64,000 nucleotides of DNA from Archangium violaceum (lineage in GTDB: Bacteria > Myxococcota > Myxococcia > Myxococcales > Myxococcaceae): contig NZ_CP069396.1 in the NCBI RefSeq assembly GCF_016887565.1, positions 5,624,001 to 5,688,000 of the forward strand, in the 5' to 3' direction. Positions 8,955 through 17,925 of the stretch are shown piece by piece. Under the pieces are notes generated by a model. It did no database searches. It saw nothing but the letters and a program-made list of their open reading frames with translations, and had not been told where the DNA came from. The stretch's first letter is position 1, and every line of letters starts with the position of its first letter. A program made the translations under genes and the position numbers.

Positions 8955-9004
8955 CGAGCTGAGTGCCGCCGGAAGGTGTCCCTCGCAACGTCGTGGGCAG
9001 TCGG

Positions 9005-10039
9005 CTAGTAATGAATACGAGCGCTGACGGCGCGGTGGCCGGAGTAGTTGAGGTCGTCCCGGTCGGCTCCGGTGAACTGCAGGTCGGCGGCATCCCCCTC
9101 GTTGTAGGTGATCGTCTTGCCATGCGACGAGGTCGCCGCCGCATTGAAGAAGAGGAAGTCGATGCGGCCGCCTCCGCCACCCGTCCAGTTGTCATCGAGG
9201 CAGCTCCGACTCTCCGAGCAGGCCTCGTAGACCGGATCGTTCCAGTTGTAGTCGATCGTGCTGGGAATCCAGGAGTTCGCCTGCTTGTACCAGTCCTTGT
9301 AGGCGCCGTTGGCGTAGTCACCCTCGTTGGAGTCGACGCCCCAGACAATCAGGTTGGCGTCGCTGATGCCTCGCATCTTCGTGTCCGTGAGCTGGATGTT
9401 CTTCTCGGCACACGCGCGGTCCGAGCTCGGGCCCTCCTGCGCGGTGGGCCAGTGCGACGAGCCGAGGACGACCTTCTTGTGGGTGATGACGTCCGTGAAG
9501 GCCATGCGCACGCCGATGGAGCGCGACTGATGGTTGGGCACGCACGAGCCACCCGCGCCCTTGTAGACTTGCCACGTCGCCTTGGTCCCGGAGATGGGCT
9601 GCAGGCGACCCGTGCGATAGATGATCGCATTGGTCTGATAGTCCTTCGCCGGGCCGCAGGGGCTGTTCATTGCCTCCGGATTCGCTTCGGCAACGACGTA
9701 GTCATACAACCCGGGAAGGTTGTCCTGCATGTACCGCGCGAGCTCGGCGGCCTGTGCGGCGCCGCTCATCTGGTGGACGATGAAGACATCCGGCGAGTAC
9801 TCCTGGGTCCTCATGTAGTAGATGAGATCCTGCCAGTCCCCCGCGCACAACTCGCTGGCGGTCGGCAGGTTCTCGTAGTTCACGTTGTAGACCACCAGGA
9901 AGCCCGCGTTGCCGTTCACCGAGACTGCCTGAGGAAGCGTGCTCAGTGCGTCGGGCTCCGCCGCGTCTTGAGCTTCGACGTTCCCGCATCCGAACAGGAA
10001 CAGGGAGGTCATCACCGAAACCGCGATTCTGGGATTCAT
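9005..10039 (-). CDS. Secreted endonuclease/exonuclease/phosphatase-fold lipoprotein
   Basis: 344 residues with a lipoprotein signal (SLFLFGCGN). The body follows the DNase I-like fold: an early FLVVYNVNYENLP strand, TNAIIYRTGRL, SIGVRMAFTDV...VLGSSHWP, the metal/phosphate motif VWGVDSNEGD, GGRIDFLFF, and a C-terminal YSGHRAVSARI in place of the usual SDHxPV. Family members cut phosphodiester bonds in nucleic acids or phospholipids; here the target is unknown. A secreted DNase would suit a predatory lifestyle, which is inference. Six Cys are consistent with extracytoplasmic disulfides. Confidence 0.75.
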   Translation of the reverse strand: MNPRIAVSVMTSLFLFGCGNVEAQDAAEPDALSTLPQAVSVNGNAGFLVVYNVNYENLPTASELCAGDWQDLIYYMRTQEYSPDVFIVHQMSGAAQAAELARYMQDNLPGLYDYVVAEANPEAMNSPCGPAKDYQTNAIIYRTGRLQPISGTKATWQVYKGAGGSCVPNHQSRSIGVRMAFTDVITHKKVVLGSSHWPTAQEGPSSDRACAEKNIQLTDTKMRGISDANLIVWGVDSNEGDYANGAYKDWYKQANSWIPSTIDYNWNDPVYEACSESRSCLDDNWTGGGGGRIDFLFFNAAATSSHGKTITYNEGDAADLQFTGADRDDLNYSGHRAVSARIHY

Positions 10040-10146
10040 GGGACCTTCGAGGCAATGGGCCCGAGGAATTCAGGCTTCACCCTGGAGGAGGGTCCGACCC
10101 GGCCGCCATCCCAAAAATCAGCACCGGAGGCCTCGCGCGGCTCAGT

Positions 10147-10184
10147 GTTGGATGAAATGACGTGGGTTGGATGAAATGACGTGG
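10147..10184. repeat. Tandem 19-bp direct repeat
   Basis: The unit gttggatgaaatgacgtgg occurs twice head to tail (10147-10165 and 10166-10184) with no mismatch. It marks the boundary between the upstream region of the 9005-10039 gene and a stretch of decayed sequence. A partly similar string (ggttggatgaatgg) appears near 12926, upstream of the ABM monooxygenase gene. Confidence 0.85.
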
Positions 10185-10680
10185 TGTGAGCACGTTGCCC
10201 GAGTCCGCGACGAGCCTGCCGTTGACCGCGTAGCTCACCTCCGGGGGATGCGGCCTACCAGCAGCCCCGGGCGACGCGGCTCTACGAGAGACGGCTGCCT
10301 ACATCCGCGACTTCGAGGCTTCGCTCGCGGCGGCCCACCACGTGGACGGCGTGAAGCGTGCGTCGAACGCACCGGCTGCAGCGCGGTGGCGGTGCGCCAC
10401 ACGTTCTTCACCGGGTCATGCAGGGAGCCCTGCCCGGAGTCGTTGAGCACCAGGACCTCTCCGGTGGAGAGCCGCGAAGCACTCGGGCACCCTGCGTCTC
10501 TCGCTCATGCTCTCCCAACAGCCTGCCTGGCGGACCTCTACCTGCACATGTTGGCGCGGAATTCCTGTGACTCGACTCGTGTCAGAGCGTCACAGTCGAC
10601 CTCGTTAGCCGTGCTTCGGCCCCTGCAGCCAGCGCCTGACCTGCATGCTTGCCGCCGAGAAGCCAGGTCGCTACGCCACC
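10185..10680. other. Gene-poor stretch with decayed coding fragments
   Basis: No intact gene is supported here. Two short strings look like remains of proteins. On the plus strand, near 10275-10340, GDAALRETAAYIRDFEASL resembles a helical end of a hydrolase. On the minus strand at 10340-10466 there is a kelch-like piece, annotated separately. A minus-strand string around 10195-10245 (SYAVNGRLVADSGNVL) is also protein-like but unassigned. All are interrupted by stops. Confidence 0.4.
10340..10466 (-). pseudogene. Fragment of a kelch-repeat protein
   Basis: Read on the minus strand, the frame gives GEVLVLNDSGQGSLHDPVK followed by NVWRTATALQPVRSTH. The order GEVLVL...YDP-like...W..T..L...R..H is that of one kelch blade as found in the large secreted kelch proteins of myxobacteria. 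Nothing on either side continues the repeat, and there is no start with a ribosome-binding site, so it is a relic. Recognition rests on motif resemblance only. Confidence 0.35.
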
Positions 10681-12846
10681 ATGCCGACATCCAACCGCCC
10701 CCGTGCCTCCCTGGCTCAGTCCACGCTCATCAAGATGGGCGTGCGCATCGCTGTCGTCATCGCGCTGAGCACCCTCTTCAGCTACCTCCACATGCTCCAC
10801 ACCCTGCGCGCCGAGGCCCTTGCGCAGCTGGAGCAGCATGTGGCGGAGCGCAGCCAGCGTGAGCAGTCCATCTTCCTGTTGGCCGAAGACAACCTCTCCG
10901 TCCTCGAGAAGGCCCTGGAGGAGAAGATCCGCGCCTACCAGCACGAGGACGTGAGTGCCCGATTCGACAGCCTGTTCGCGCTGATGCCCGATGGCGCGAT
11001 CCGCAACCGTCTCGAGGGCTTCGACGGAACGAGGATGCCGTGTCTCTTCGTCCCCCGGGGCGTGCCCGTCGACATGGACCAGCGTCGCCGGCTCCTGGCC
11101 GCGTACGACGTGCTCATCCAGTACGGGCCCGCCTTTCATACGCGCTTCACGGACTCCTTCATCACGCTGCCCGAGGGATCGCTCGCCATGTTCTGGCCGG
11201 AGCGCCCCAACTGGATCAAGGAGAGCGATCCCACCACCTCGATCATCACCCAGGACTTCTTTCCCGGCAGCCTGCCCGAGAACAACCCGAAGCGGCAGAC
11301 GACCTGGTCTCCCATCTACAAGGAGCCGGTCACGCAGCAAGCGATGTCCACGGCCACCACTCCCCTGGACATGGATGGCCGCCATGTCGCGTCGATCAGC
11401 CATGATGTCCTGATCGAGGAGTTGATGGCCCGCACCATCAACGACCACCTGCCCGACGCCTACAACATCGTCTTCCGGGATGACGGCAAGCTCATCGCCC
11501 ATCCTGAACTGAAGGGGGAAGGCGCCGTCGAGCAGCAGGCCCATCTGCGGAGCATCGTCGAGCGGGTGATGGCGAGCCCACCCGGCCAGGCCATCCTGAA
11601 GTTCCCGGAGCACGGTGAGTACCTCGCCGTGGCACGGCTGAGAGGCCCCGGTTGGTACTTCGTCACCGTTCTGCCCGAGAGCGCCGTGTCCCACCCCGCC
11701 TTCCAGGCGGCGCGCATCATCCTGCTGCTCGGCATGGTGTCGCTGTTGCTCGAGCTGGCCATCGTGTCCTGGGTGCTCAGGCAACAGATCACCCGTCCGC
11801 TGCTCGCCTTCACCCAGGCCACCGATCGCGTGGCGTCCGGGGAATTCAAGGTCGAGCTGGACACCACGCGCGATGACGAGCTGGGGCAGCTGGCTCGCGC
11901 CTTCCGGTTCATGGCCGACCAGGTCCAGCGCCGTGAGGAAGAGCTGCGCCAGGCCAATGACGGGCTGGAGTTGCGCGTCGAGGAGCGCACCCGAGAGCTC
12001 AAGGAAGTCCACCTGCAACTGGTGCAGACGGCCCGGCGCGCGGGCATGGCGGAGATCGCCACCAATGTGTTGCACAACGTCGGCAACGTGTTGAACAGCG
12101 TCTACACCTCGGCCCAGGTCGCCAAGGAGCGGTTGAGCGGGATGCGGCTCGAGCATGTGAGCCGGGTCGCCAACATGCTCGAGGAGCGCCAGCCCGACCT
12201 CGCGACCTTCCTCACCCAGGACGAGCGAGGGTGTCACCTCATGCCCTTCCTCAACAAGCTGGGGCAGAACCTGGTGGATGACCGGGAGGAGATCGTCACC
12301 CTGCTCGATGATGTGGGCCGGTACACCGAGCACATCGGTGACATCGTCAAGGTACAGCAGAACTACGCCCGGACGCCTCGCGTGCATGAGCCGGTCCTCC
12401 TGACGGAGCTGGTGGAGGATGCCCTGCGCATCAACTCGGCCGGGCTCGTTCGTCACCAGGTGAAGGTGGAGCGGCACCTGGCCTCCCTTCCGCCGCTGCT
12501 CACCGACAAGCACAAGACCCTGATGATCCTGGTCAACCTGGTCAGCAATGCCAAGTACGCCATGGACGTCCTGCCCGTGACCGAGCGGCGCCTCATCGTC
12601 AAACTGGAGCGCACTGCCGACGACCACGTCCGGATCGCAATCCACGACAACGGCATGGGCATCGCGCCGGAGATGCTCACGCGCATCTTCCAGTATGGCT
12701 TTACCACCCGTGAAGAGGGACACGGGTTTGGACTGCACTCCAGTGCCCTGGCGGCCCAGGAACTGGGGGGCTCGCTCACCGTCCACAGCGACGGCCCGGG
12801 TCACGGAGCCACCTTCACCCTGGAAATGCCCTACCTCTCCGCCTAG
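10681..12846 (+). CDS. Membrane sensor histidine kinase with HAMP domain
   Basis: 721 residues from the ATG at 10681 (an ATG at 10645 would add 12 residues; neither has a strong ribosome-binding site). A transmembrane helix at about 15-38, a roughly 300-residue extracytoplasmic sensor region, a second helix at about 345-370 (ILLLGMVSLLLELAIVSW), then HAMP (ITRPLLAFTQATDRVASGEF) and a coiled coil. The phospho-acceptor box is the variant MAEIATNVLHNVGNVLNS with His465, a type common in delta-proteobacterial kinases. The ATPase domain has NLVSNAKYAM (N box), DNGMGI and GHGFGLHSSALAA. There is no receiver domain and no adjacent response regulator. It precedes, by 120 bases, an ABM monooxygenase and an MpaB-type oxygenase gene on the same strand. 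Confidence 0.9.
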   Translation: MPTSNRPRASLAQSTLIKMGVRIAVVIALSTLFSYLHMLHTLRAEALAQLEQHVAERSQREQSIFLLAEDNLSVLEKALEEKIRAYQHEDVSARFDSLFALMPDGAIRNRLEGFDGTRMPCLFVPRGVPVDMDQRRRLLAAYDVLIQYGPAFHTRFTDSFITLPEGSLAMFWPERPNWIKESDPTTSIITQDFFPGSLPENNPKRQTTWSPIYKEPVTQQAMSTATTPLDMDGRHVASISHDVLIEELMARTINDHLPDAYNIVFRDDGKLIAHPELKGEGAVEQQAHLRSIVERVMASPPGQAILKFPEHGEYLAVARLRGPGWYFVTVLPESAVSHPAFQAARIILLLGMVSLLLELAIVSWVLRQQITRPLLAFTQATDRVASGEFKVELDTTRDDELGQLARAFRFMADQVQRREEELRQANDGLELRVEERTRELKEVHLQLVQTARRAGMAEIATNVLHNVGNVLNSVYTSAQVAKERLSGMRLEHVSRVANMLEERQPDLATFLTQDERGCHLMPFLNKLGQNLVDDREEIVTLLDDVGRYTEHIGDIVKVQQNYARTPRVHEPVLLTELVEDALRINSAGLVRHQVKVERHLASLPPLLTDKHKTLMILVNLVSNAKYAMDVLPVTERRLIVKLERTADDHVRIAIHDNGMGIAPEMLTRIFQYGFTTREEGHGFGLHSSALAAQELGGSLTVHSDGPGHGATFTLEMPYLSA

Positions 12847-12966
12847 AAGCTTGTCGGCGAATCGGCCAGGAGTACGAAGGCGCGTAGCAGGCACCATGTG
12901 GCGTGCCAGCAAAGAAGGCAGCGTAGGTTGGATGAATGGCGGGAGCCGTGTCCAGGAGGAAGTGTC

Positions 12967-13269
12967 ATGTACGGATTGATTGGAAGGATGATCGCCGCTC
13001 CGGGCAAGCGGGATGAGTTGCTCGCGGCGATGAGCGGAGGCACCAGCGGCATGCCTGGGTGCCTCAGCTATGTCATCGCGCTCGATCGCGAGAACCCGGA
13101 TGCCCTCTGGATCACCGAGGTCTGGGACAGCGCGGAGAGCCACAAGGCGTCCCTGTCGTTGCCCGCGGTGCGGGAGGCCATCGCCAAGGCTCGACCGATC
13201 ATCGCCGGGTTCGACAGCCGGGTGGAGACCGTCCCCGTCAGCGGGGTGGGTCTGCAGGGCGCGAAGTAA
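12967..13269 (+). CDS. Antibiotic biosynthesis monooxygenase (ABM) domain protein, quinol monooxygenase-like
   Basis: The start at ATG 12967 is preceded by AGGAGGA at 12953-12959. 100 residues make a single ABM dimeric ferredoxin-like domain: MYGLIGRMIAAPGKRDELL, GCLSYVIALDRENPDALWI, TEVWDSAESHKASL and a C-terminal helix (VREAIAKARPII). Relatives (YgiN, ActVA-Orf6) oxidise quinols or polyketide intermediates without cofactor, or simply bind small aromatic compounds. It is followed, 107 bases later on the same strand, by an MpaB-type oxygenase, which makes an oxidative role plausible. Confidence 0.85.
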   Translation: MYGLIGRMIAAPGKRDELLAAMSGGTSGMPGCLSYVIALDRENPDALWITEVWDSAESHKASLSLPAVREAIAKARPIIAGFDSRVETVPVSGVGLQGAK

Positions 13270-13376
13270 GGACCGCGCGTGCGCCTCGCTCCAAGAAAAC
13301 ACACGGAGCGAGAACAGGTCTGGGCCCCCCTGGTTGGCCTACCGGTTGCCAGGTACGCTGCACCCAAGGAGGAATC

Positions 13377-14528
13377 ATGTCTGTATCTCGTGGTCGTTGG
13401 ACGGATGATGTGCTCGAACCCTTTCGCTCCATGGGCGAGCCCGTGGCGGATGCGGCCATTCAGGCGGTGTTCGCCAACAACGAGGTGGCGGCCGTCAACC
13501 GCATTCTCCAGAGCATCCAGTCGAACGTGCACCTGGTTCCAGCGGAAATGCCGGACGCGGTGGAAGACTATTTGAACCAGACGGATGACTGGCCCGAGTG
13601 GGCCGATGCGGAGAAGGTCCGTCTGGGCCAGCGGCTCTTCCAGCGTTACGGCATGCAGATGACCCTGGCCTACTTCACCTGGTCCCTGCCCAACTGCTAC
13701 GCCTGGGCCAAGGCGGCCAAGGTGCTGACCTGGACGGGTGGCATCGACAAGCACGTGCACCGCCGGATCATCGAGACGGCGCAATTCGTGCTGGATGTGA
13801 TGGCGGAGGGCGGCCTGGAGCCGAAGGGATTCGGGGTGCGCACGGCGCAGAAGATCCGGCTGCTGCACGCCACCATCCGCTACCACGTCGGGAGGGATCC
13901 CAAGTGGCAGGCGTCCGAGTGGGGCACTCCGGCCAATCAGGAGGATCATGTCGCGACGCTGTTGACGCTCGCCCTGGTCCCCCAGGTGCTGACCAGACTC
14001 GGGCTCGACTTCACCCCAGAGGAGGAGGACGCCTACTTCCACTGCTGGAAGGTGATTGGACACTTCCTGGGCATCCACCCAGCGCTGTTGCCCCGAGATC
14101 TGGTAGATGCGCAGCAGCTCTGGGAGGCCATCCAGCAGCGCCAGGTGAGACATTCTGCGGATGGGGTCGCACTGACCAAGGCGCTCGTCGACTATTTGAA
14201 GATGCGCATCCCTGGCACGATGATGGACGGCATCGCGGTGACGACGATGCGCGAGCTGTGCAGCGAGGCGGTCGCCGACGCCGTGGGGCTCGAGAAAACG
14301 GACTGGACCCGTCATCTGCTGGGACCGATGCGGTTGATGTTCTCCCTGTCGGACGAGGCGCAGGATCAAGCGGGTTTCGCGGCGAAGATCTCCGCCTCCC
14401 TGTCGCGCAAGCTGCTGGAGGGGCTGCACTCCTCCGAGACGGGCGGCGGCCGTGTGACGTTCCGCATCCCTCAGTCACTCCAGGAGTCGTGGAACCTCGC
14501 GGGCCCCGGGGAAAAGAAGGCCGGCTAG
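13377..14528 (+). CDS. MpaB / latex-clearing-protein family oxygenase (DUF2236)
   Basis: The start at ATG 13377 has AAGGAGGA at 13366-13373; 383 residues. The all-helical protein has the family landmarks: RLGQRLFQRYGMQMTLAYF, RRIIETAQFVLDVM, GFGVRTAQKIRLLHATIRYH (conserved Arg and the candidate haem-ligand His), DHVATLLTLALVPQVLTRLGL, and CWKVIGHFLGIHPALLPRD. Members include fungal MpaB and the rubber-cleaving b-type haem oxygenase Lcp, which split isoprenoid double bonds with O2. Here the substrate could be an isoprenoid or lipid; that is inference. No signal peptide, so probably cytoplasmic. Its stop overlaps by two bases the end of a decayed minus-strand gene. Confidence 0.82.
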   Translation: MSVSRGRWTDDVLEPFRSMGEPVADAAIQAVFANNEVAAVNRILQSIQSNVHLVPAEMPDAVEDYLNQTDDWPEWADAEKVRLGQRLFQRYGMQMTLAYFTWSLPNCYAWAKAAKVLTWTGGIDKHVHRRIIETAQFVLDVMAEGGLEPKGFGVRTAQKIRLLHATIRYHVGRDPKWQASEWGTPANQEDHVATLLTLALVPQVLTRLGLDFTPEEEDAYFHCWKVIGHFLGIHPALLPRDLVDAQQLWEAIQQRQVRHSADGVALTKALVDYLKMRIPGTMMDGIAVTTMRELCSEAVADAVGLEKTDWTRHLLGPMRLMFSLSDEAQDQAGFAAKISASLSRKLLEGLHSSETGGGRVTFRIPQSLQESWNLAGPGEKKAG

Positions 14529-14912
14529 GCGCGAAGGCACTCGCGGCCTCCAAAGATGAGGAATGGCACCCACGCGCGGTTCCAGAATGCAAAATGCCAC
14601 TTCTCCTCGCGCGCCTCTTCGTCCATCGCCTCATACTCGGCCGCCAGGTCATCCCAATCGGACTTCTCACTCAGAATGCCGTCGATCGACAGGAGCCGAA
14701 GCGTCGAATCAGGGAACAGCGTCTCCTCTTCTCCTTCACATTTCAGCCCGTCGTCGTCCCAACGAGGCTCGGCATTGCCGTTGAAGTTGGACAAGAGCTC
14801 CAGCAGCTCCTTCGGGATTGCGAGCGCGAGAGCTTCGGAGAGAAGCCAGGGCCGGATTGTCGCTGACGACGCTGACGAACTGGGCGACCGCATGGGAAGA
14901 TTCAACTGCCAT
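14525..14912 (-). pseudogene. Frameshifted, truncated SMI1/KNR4-family gene
   Basis: A good ribosome-binding site (AGAGAGGTAGGA on the minus strand) lies just before an ATG at 14910-14912 that opens MAVESSHAVAQFVSVVSDNP. That frame soon runs to a stop. The convincing body is in another frame: SEALALAIPKELLELLSNFN, then LLSIDGILSEKSDWDDLAAE and EKWHFAFWNRAWVPFLIFGG, which is SMI1/KNR4-like (helix, LL..FNG, late W and PF..GG). The protein ends abruptly at 14525, earlier than the family normally does. One frameshift near 14840 and loss of the C-terminus make this a pseudogene. Intact relatives often serve as immunity proteins to polymorphic toxins. Confidence 0.6.
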
Positions 14913-14999
14913 ATTCCTACCTCTCTCTTACGACTCGATCGCCACTCCGGTTCTCCACCGAGAGAGCACGTATTCAACGGGTGCTCGACGAGGGCCCGT

Positions 15000-15235
15000 T
15001 CAAAGCGGGATCCGCTCGAGTCCGCGGGCGCTCGCAACGTAGAGGTGATCGTCGTCCATCGCGAGCGCCTATGTCGAGCCGATGCTACGATCGATGATCT
15101 CGAGGCGGCGGCTCGCGCTCTCGATGCGGAAGAGTCCCTTCTTTCCGGAGTCGCACCGAAGATGGCGTAGAGCACGCCGCCCCGCACCACCATCGCTGAG
15201 AGGGTGAGGGAGTCGAGCGACGCGATCATCGAGAC
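15000..15235 (-). pseudogene. Remnant of a beta-propeller-type protein
   Basis: Minus-strand pieces read in order: LTLSAMVVRGGVLYAIFG, then after a frameshift near 15150 DSGKKGLFRIESASRRLEII, then after an in-frame TAG at 15069-15071 ALAMDDDHLYVASARGLERI, ending TGA at 15000-15002. The strand-turn-strand pattern (VVRGGVLYAI, DDDHLYVASARGL) is that of propeller blades in secreted proteins. A frameshift plus a nonsense codon show decay. Confidence 0.5.
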
Positions 15236-15240
15236 TACAT

Positions 15241-15412
15241 GGGAGCAGACGCGGGCGAAGCGGGAGGTGCTTTGCTGGAGGACCCAGGCCGAGGCCGCCG
15301 ATGTGCCGCCCAGACCGGTCTCGAGGATGACGGTGCGTGGGCCCTCGCCGCTGCAGTGGATGTGCATGCCGGCGGGCCCCGCACCGACATCGCTTCGGGC
15401 CGCGCACCCGCC
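15241..15412 (-). pseudogene. N-terminal fragment of an alpha/beta hydrolase
   Basis: The minus strand encodes SDVGAGPAGMHIHCSGEG, TVILETGLGG and SAWVLQQSTSRFARVCS, matching the start of the alpha/beta hydrolase fold up to the oxyanion strand and first helix. The nucleophile elbow and the rest of the enzyme are absent; the sequence passes directly into propeller-like residues. It is a truncated relic with no start signal of its own. Confidence 0.5.
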
Positions 15413-15417
15413 AGCCT

Positions 15418-17925
15418 TCAGAGGGAAGAGCTGGTCTGCTCGGAGTCCAGGCAAGGGGTCCCGTGTGTTCGCGAGTCCCGGGCGGGCTCGAGCGGTAGCT
15501 CGACGGTGAAGACGGAGCCGGCTCCCGGCTGGCTCGCGACGTGGATGTCCCCGCCGAGCGCGCGGACGATGGCCAGCGAGATGTAGAGGCCCAGCCCCAA
15601 TCCGCCATACTGCCGGGTGGAGACCGCCCGCTCGAAGCGCTCGAAGATGCGCTCGAGGTCCTTGGCGGCGATTCCGATGCCGTGGTCCCGGATGCTCCAG
15701 AGCGCCCTCCCTCCGGACGAGGCGACGTGGATCTCCACCGGCCGGCCCGCGCCGTACTTCAGCGCGTTGGTGACGAGGTTGGTGAGGACCTGCTCCAGGC
15801 GCATCCGGTCCCAGTGTCCCACGGTGGGCCCCTCGGTGGTGACGAGGAGCTGGCAGCCGGCGGCGCTGGCCTGCTCGGAGAAACGCTCGGCCTGGTCCCG
15901 GGTCAGCTCCACCAGGTCCACCTCTTCCAATTGCAGGCGGATTCGGCCGGAGGTGAGGCGGGAGACGTCGAGCAGGTCATCGACGAGCCTGGACAGGCGC
16001 TTCACCTGCTCGAGCGCCTTGTCCACCTTCGGCATCAGGCGGCTGGCGCCCGCTCCGCCGACGCTGGCGGCCAGCGCGCGCTGGAGCGTCTGCAGGTGAA
16101 GGCGCAGGGGCGTGAGAGGCGTGTGCAACTCGTGGGAGGCCACGGAGAGGAAGTCCTCGCGCAGGCGCACCGCCTCCTGGGACTGCTGGTAGAGCCGGGC
16201 GTTGTCCATGGCGACCGAGGCGCGCCGGGCGAGCTCCTCGGCGAGTGCCAGCTCATGGGGGCCGTACTCGAAGCCCGGTGTGTCCGACACCAGCAGCATG
16301 GCCGCCAGCGTCTGCCCCCGTGCGGAGAGCGGGAGGGCAATGGCGGTCCTCGCTCCGAGCCGCCGCAGCATCTCCGGGTACTCCGCGTCGGCGTTGCCGG
16401 TGTGGAACAGGGCCTGGGTGGCCTCGCTCGCCAGGAGCGGCCTGCCGGTGCTCAGCACGCGCGCGGTGGGCTGGAGCGTGTTCCAGCTCGGAGGGTAGCG
16501 CTCCGTCAGCTCGCGCAGCAGCCTCTTCCGGGTCAGGTCCTGGTGCACCTCGGCCGCGCGGTGGATGCGCCCCGCGTCGTCCACCCTGTCGATGACGCAC
16601 CACTGGCCGAGCTGGGGCACGGCCAGCCGCGCCACACGCTCCAGGGTGCTCGTCTCGTCGAGCAGCTCCGCCAGCTGCGTGCTGGCCTCGATGAGGACGT
16701 GTTGGGTCTCCTCGGCGCGCTTGCGCTCGGTGATGTCGATGAACGTCGAGACGATGCCGACCTTCCTGCCCTCCTGGCGCATGGGGTGGGACCAGCGCTC
16801 CACCGGGAAGCTCGTGCCGTCCTTGCGCCAGAGGACATCCTCCTCGGTGTGGTACGGGGTGCCGGTCTTCATCGCCTGGATGATGGGGCACTCGCTCGGG
16901 GGGTAGGGCGTGCCGTCCGCGCGGGTGTGGTGCCATGTCGCGTGCGCATCGCGGCCCAGCAGCTCGCTCGTTTCCGAATAGCCGAGCATCCGGACGGCGG
17001 AGCGGTTGACGAAGGTGCTGCACCCGTCGGGGTCCACTCCGATGATGCCCTCCGCGGTCGAGTCGAGCAGCAGCCGGACGTGGGACTCGCTCTCCTCGAG
17101 CTGGGACTGGGTCGTGCGCAGACCTTCGGCCATGTCGTCGAAGGCCTGGCACACCTGGGCGAGCTCGTCGCTCCCGGTGAGCCCGCAGCGCGTCTCCCAG
17201 TCGCGCGCGGCGAAGCGCCGGGTGGCGGCGACCAGCCGGTCCACCCGCCGGGTGAGGGCGAAGTAGGAGAAGAGCCAGAGCAGGCCCGCGAGCAGTCCGA
17301 TCATCAGACTGCGCTTCATCACGCCCATCCGCACCTGCTGGAGCCCCTGCTGCTTGAGGGTGGTGAGGTCCCGCTCGACGACGAGCAGCCAGACCGTCGA
17401 GGGGGAGAGCATCCCCGGCTGTGGCGGCCCCAGGACGGGGTAGTAGCCCACCAGGGCTCCACCATCCCCGGTCACCCGGACGCTCGCGGCGAGGTGCCGG
17501 CGGGCCTTCTCCATCTGGTGCTCCGCCTCCCCGGTGTACAGCTCGGGGTGGAGAGCCCGGGCCGGCCGACCCAGCTCGATGCGCCGGGTCGAGGCGACCA
17601 CCGTGCCGGTCTCGTCGATGAGCAGGGCCGTCTGGATGTGCGGATCCGTCCCCAGGCGGGCGAGCTCACCCTGCGTCTGCTCCAGGTCCCGTATTCGCAG
17701 GAGCAACTCCAGGTGAGCCTGTTTCTCGCCCAGTCGCTGGGCGAGCTCCTGGAGGGTGTACTCCTCGATCCGCTGGATGGTGACGCGCGAGTTCTGTCGC
17801 AGGTCGTAGAGGCCCAGCGTCGCCGCGAAGATCAGCAGGACCAGCGGGAGGGTGATGCGCAGGGGGGGCAGGCCACGACCTCCCTTCGCACGGTCTCCGG
17901 GTTGGTTGTCCCGGGAGCGCCTCAT
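15418..17925 (-). CDS. Membrane sensor histidine kinase, HAMP-PAS-GAF
   Basis: The ATG at 17923-17925 overlaps the stop of the upstream substrate-binding-protein gene (ATGA), so the two are translationally coupled; a much longer open frame upstream is the shadow of that gene. 835 residues: helix at about 22-40 (ITLPLVLLIFAATLGLY), an extracytoplasmic region, a second helix near 200-220 (GLLAGLLWLFSYFALTRRVD), HAMP, PAS (about 275-400, LLLDSTAEGIIGVDPDG), GAF (about 420-580), HisKA with SVASHELHTPLTPL (His598) and HATPase (NLVTNALKYG, DHGIGI, GGLGLGLYIS). No receiver domain is fused. The coupled lipoprotein is the likely sensor partner. Confidence 0.92.
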   Translation of the reverse strand: MRRSRDNQPGDRAKGGRGLPPLRITLPLVLLIFAATLGLYDLRQNSRVTIQRIEEYTLQELAQRLGEKQAHLELLLRIRDLEQTQGELARLGTDPHIQTALLIDETGTVVASTRRIELGRPARALHPELYTGEAEHQMEKARRHLAASVRVTGDGGALVGYYPVLGPPQPGMLSPSTVWLLVVERDLTTLKQQGLQQVRMGVMKRSLMIGLLAGLLWLFSYFALTRRVDRLVAATRRFAARDWETRCGLTGSDELAQVCQAFDDMAEGLRTTQSQLEESESHVRLLLDSTAEGIIGVDPDGCSTFVNRSAVRMLGYSETSELLGRDAHATWHHTRADGTPYPPSECPIIQAMKTGTPYHTEEDVLWRKDGTSFPVERWSHPMRQEGRKVGIVSTFIDITERKRAEETQHVLIEASTQLAELLDETSTLERVARLAVPQLGQWCVIDRVDDAGRIHRAAEVHQDLTRKRLLRELTERYPPSWNTLQPTARVLSTGRPLLASEATQALFHTGNADAEYPEMLRRLGARTAIALPLSARGQTLAAMLLVSDTPGFEYGPHELALAEELARRASVAMDNARLYQQSQEAVRLREDFLSVASHELHTPLTPLRLHLQTLQRALAASVGGAGASRLMPKVDKALEQVKRLSRLVDDLLDVSRLTSGRIRLQLEEVDLVELTRDQAERFSEQASAAGCQLLVTTEGPTVGHWDRMRLEQVLTNLVTNALKYGAGRPVEIHVASSGGRALWSIRDHGIGIAAKDLERIFERFERAVSTRQYGGLGLGLYISLAIVRALGGDIHVASQPGAGSVFTVELPLEPARDSRTHGTPCLDSEQTSSSL

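Noticed and set aside
10582-13302. 906-codon minus-strand frame opposite the histidine kinase
   Set aside because: The kinase motifs on the plus strand are unambiguous; the antisense product has none.
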